A stretch of 64,000 nucleotides of DNA. Origin: Olsenella_K sp050953285 (lineage in GTDB: Bacteria; Actinomycetota; Coriobacteriia; Coriobacteriales; Atopobiaceae). The notes beneath the pieces were generated by a model. The model was given only the letters and a program-made list of their open reading frames with translations. It was not told the DNA's origin and searched no databases. The position numbers and the translations under genes are program-made. The DNA lies in the NCBI GenBank assembly GCA_050953285.1, contig JBMNMK010000002.1, positions 868,001-932,000 of the forward strand, written 5' to 3'. Positions within the stretch are counted from its first letter, which is position 1. Each line of letters starts with the position of its first letter. Shown here piece by piece: positions 61,828 through 64,000 of the stretch.

Positions 61828-63117
61828 CTACCCCTCACTCATCACATCATCAAAGTTGACTGCAATGTCGTGCTTGGTGGGGACCCATTCGACCTTCTTG
61901 AAGAGCGCCACCACGGTGATGGGGATGTAGGAGAGCATAAAGATAGGAAACGTAAAGAGGTTGGTCACAATGCGCCACTTCTTGCGACAGTGAATGTGCT
62001 TGCGCTCAGAGATGGTGGTGATAATGGCCAGGATAAAGAACACCAGATACATGGAGCCAAATGTCATGATGAGCGAACCCACACACATCAACAGCTCGCC
62101 TTGCGTGGCGATAAACCCATGGGAGAAGTAGCCAATGATGAGATATGCGCTGTTGACAAAGGCCGACAGAAGCGTGAGCAGCATTCCTGGCGCCACCGTC
62201 ATGAGCATGTCATAGGAGGAGAAGCGTGCCTCCTTGAAAATGCCACGCAACAGATTTCTGTTGTACGAGAAAAACACCTGGTAGAAGCCTTTAGTCCAGC
62301 GCATGCGCTGGGTCCAGGAGGCCTTGAAGGTGACCGGCTGCTCATCAAAGAACTCCGCCGGCGCATAGCCTATCTGAATGCCATGGGCGCAGCAGAACGT
62401 GGAGAACTGGATGTCTTCGGTCAGCACATGGAAGTTCCAGCCGTGCATACCCTTGATGATGCGCTGGGATACCAGCCAGCCAGAACCAGAGATAGCGCAG
62501 CTGGTGCCCACCATCATGCGCACGTTGTTCAAGAATTTTGCCTCGCGCAAAAACCAAGTGGCATATGCAGAGCTGATCCAGCTTGAATCAAAATTCTTGG
62601 AGTTGCGATAGCTGGTACAGACCAGATACCCCGCGTCAAAGGCCTGATTCATGACCTCGACGTAGTTGGGCGCAATGATGTTGTCTGCATCCATCACAAA
62701 GAATGCCTCGTACTTATCGCCGTACTCATTCAAAATGCGGTTGAAGGCATAGTCAAGAACCCAGCTCTTGCCCTTGCGTACCAAGTCGTTTCTGGCCCAG
62801 GTGATAGCCCCTGCCTTCTGTGCCTCTTCAAAGGTGTTATCCGTACAGGCATCTGCCACCACAAAGCAATCGATCACGCCATCGTATTTCTGCGTCAAGA
62901 TGGAGCGCACCAAGTTGCCAATGACCGGGTCTTCATTGTGCGCAGCAATCACAAAGGCATAGGAGTGATTCTTCTTGGCTTTGGGCAGCACCACGTCCCC
63001 ATGGATGATGCCGCGGATGAGAAATACCAGCTGGTAAAAGTATGCCAGCGTAAAAAAGAGCAGCATGATGAAGTTAAAGATAACAATAGGAGTCAAACCC
63101 ATGCGGTTGAGTTCCAC
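61828..63117 (-). CDS. Processive membrane glycosyltransferase (NodC/HasA/chitin synthase-like GT2)
   Basis: A 429-residue membrane enzyme. One N-terminal membrane segment, a GT2 domain with FVIAAHNEDPVIGNLV, VVADACTDNTFEEA, FFVMDADNIIAP, HVLTEDIQFST and QRMRWTKGFYQV (a Q/RxxRW motif of processive beta-glycan synthases), then three to four C-terminal membrane segments. The product could be a beta-linked homopolymer; the sugar is not known. Starts possible at GTG 63117 (after AGAGGTGGAG) or ATG 63102; the longer frame to 63183 has a Cys-rich N-terminus without a ribosome site. A single gene, not next to other glycan genes. Confidence 0.85.
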   Translation of the reverse strand: MELNRMGLTPIVIFNFIMLLFFTLAYFYQLVFLIRGIIHGDVVLPKAKKNHSYAFVIAAHNEDPVIGNLVRSILTQKYDGVIDCFVVADACTDNTFEEAQKAGAITWARNDLVRKGKSWVLDYAFNRILNEYGDKYEAFFVMDADNIIAPNYVEVMNQAFDAGYLVCTSYRNSKNFDSSWISSAYATWFLREAKFLNNVRMMVGTSCAISGSGWLVSQRIIKGMHGWNFHVLTEDIQFSTFCCAHGIQIGYAPAEFFDEQPVTFKASWTQRMRWTKGFYQVFFSYNRNLLRGIFKEARFSSYDMLMTVAPGMLLTLLSAFVNSAYLIIGYFSHGFIATQGELLMCVGSLIMTFGSMYLVFFILAIITTISERKHIHCRKKWRIVTNLFTFPIFMLSYIPITVVALFKKVEWVPTKHDIAVNFDDVMSEG

Positions 63118-63188
63118 GCTCTCCACCTCTCTTGTGCTGATGCAGATGCCATAATGGCATGAGCTACCAGCGCTTTTGGCCAAACGGA

Positions 63189-64000
63189 CTATAGGCCAGG
63201 GACTGTGCGCTCCAAGATGCGCACGCCTGCCTCCGTGCGACCCATAGAGCGTTCCTGAAGAGATTCTAGTACACCTCTCAAGTCTTCGGGCAGCCGATCG
63301 GCAAGCTCAATGCAATCTCCCGTCCAGGGATGATCAAAGTTGACATACCAGCTGTGGAGATATTGCCGCTTGAGCGAGAGATTTTGAAACTCATCTCCCC
63401 TACCATAGAGCTGATCTCCCACCAAGGGGTGTCCCACATGGCGCATATGTACACGTATCTGGTGCGTTCTGCCCGTATACAGATGGCATTCCAGCAAGGT
63501 GTAGCCCTCGTCACGTCTGCCCGCCTCAAAGCGCTCCAGTACCCTGAAGGTGGTAATGGCTCTTCTCGCAGAAGGGTCATCACTCACCGCCATCTTCAGC
63601 CGATCCCTGGTAGAGCGTGCAATGCCGGTCTCTATAGTTCCCTCATCTAAGGCGACAAACCCATGCACCAGGCAGATATAGCGCCTATCCAAAATCCTCA
63701 GGCGTATCAGATCCTGCAAAGCCTTTTGCGTCTTGTCATCTTTTGCCGCAAGCATGAGACCCGAGGTGTCCATGTCCAGACGATGCACAATGCCTGGACG
63801 CTCATCTCCTTGCAGATGCCCCAAGTGCTCGTAGCCGCAGTGTGCCACCAGGGCATTTGCCAGGGTATCGTTGATGTGTCCAGGAGAAGGGTGGCAGACA
63901 AGGCCAGGCTGTTTGGAGAGCACCAGAAGGTATGCATCCTCATAGCGGATGTCTAAGGGGATATCAGGGTTAGGCATGAGCATGCCCATGCGCGGTTCTG
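63189..64000 (-). CDS. rluD: RluD-type 23S rRNA pseudouridine synthase, 5' end outside the window
   Basis: Makes pseudouridines in 23S rRNA helix 69. The catalytic motif GIVHRLDMDTSGLML, LQDLIRLRILDRRYICLVHG and GRTHQIRVHMRHVGHPLVGD are intact. The frame is still open at the window end (…RMGMLMPNPDIPLDIRYED); RluD normally has an S4 domain just before the PLDIxYED stretch, so the true start lies beyond base 64000. An ATG at 63989 exists but would leave out the S4 domain. Confidence 0.92.
   Translation of the reverse strand, partial: EPRMGMLMPNPDIPLDIRYEDAYLLVLSKQPGLVCHPSPGHINDTLANALVAHCGYEHLGHLQGDERPGIVHRLDMDTSGLMLAAKDDKTQKALQDLIRLRILDRRYICLVHGFVALDEGTIETGIARSTRDRLKMAVSDDPSARRAITTFRVLERFEAGRRDEGYTLLECHLYTGRTHQIRVHMRHVGHPLVGDQLYGRGDEFQNLSLKRQYLHSWYVNFDHPWTGDCIELADRLPEDLRGVLESLQERSMGRTEAGVRILERTVPGL

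Noticed and set aside
1..64000. Prophage, integrase, insertion sequence or conjugative element
   Set aside because: No transposase, integrase, portal, terminase or relaxase was recognised; the window is continuous host-type sequence apart from the short repeats.

Overview
The window looks like part of a chromosome from the class Coriobacteriia (Actinomycetota), most likely an Atopobiaceae member of the Olsenella/Lancefieldella kind. The reasons are an actinobacterial integration host factor (mIHF) coupled to gmk and rpoZ, the gene order rimP-nusA-infB-rbfA-nrnA-truB-ribF-dnaG-rpoD, mid-range GC, and a mixture of actinobacterial and Firmicute-like traits (PyrR attenuation, LPxTG-like adhesin, ComEA/ComEC). 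The genus is an inference. Almost every gene is on the minus strand; the exceptions are an mgtC-family gene and a lysR-type regulator.

Layout from low to high coordinate. 1-6.1 kb: 5' part of holA, comEC, comEA, thiI, rpoZ, gmk, mihF. 6.3-11.6 kb: a complete UMP operon in transcription order pyrR-pyrB-pyrC-pyrK-pyrD-pyrF, with a leader terminator before pyrR. 11.8-16.7 kb: surface polysaccharide genes (GlfT2-like transferase, GT2, ABC exporter ATPase and permease). 17-17.9 kb: mgtC and tRNA-Asn. 18.1-26.4 kb: a second envelope cluster with a GT2-GtrA protein, phosphodiester glycosidase, membrane protein, OmpR-type response regulator and kinase, VTC-domain protein, DUF4956 protein and a heavily frameshifted lipoprotein. 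26.5-33.2 kb: ridA, a giant adhesin broken by one amber codon and one base deletion, and a decayed ABC transporter. 33.4-45 kb: the core information-processing block rpoD to rimP. 45.2-55.2 kb: a LysR regulator followed by a tightly coupled nine-gene unit built around a YnjBCD-type ABC transporter. 55.3-64 kb: an Amt-PII fusion, leuS, guaB, a processive glycosyltransferase and the 3' part of rluD.

The strongest unexplained signal is a short DNA motif, GGGCGAGAAGAACC, scattered over the window. By hand I count 12 exact copies of its CGAGAAGAAC core and 21 exact copies of GGGCGAGAA on the two strands, where about 0.12 and 0.5 would be expected in 64 kb of random sequence. It occurs in different reading frames and both orientations, favours spacers and disordered linkers, avoids the most conserved genes, and three times forms an inverted pair flanking 100-150 bp. 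It has the properties of a DNA uptake sequence or a dispersed mobile repeat; the window also carries the uptake genes comEC and comEA. The second candidate novelty is the nine-gene unit at 46.2-55.2 kb: TVP38-type membrane protein, CCG-domain Fe-S protein, a TIGR04283/TIGR04282-type fusion, ABC importer, kinase-like protein and nucleoside hydrolase, whose joint pathway I cannot name.

All counts, motif positions and pairings were made by eye. Family assignments come from recognised motifs, not from searches.
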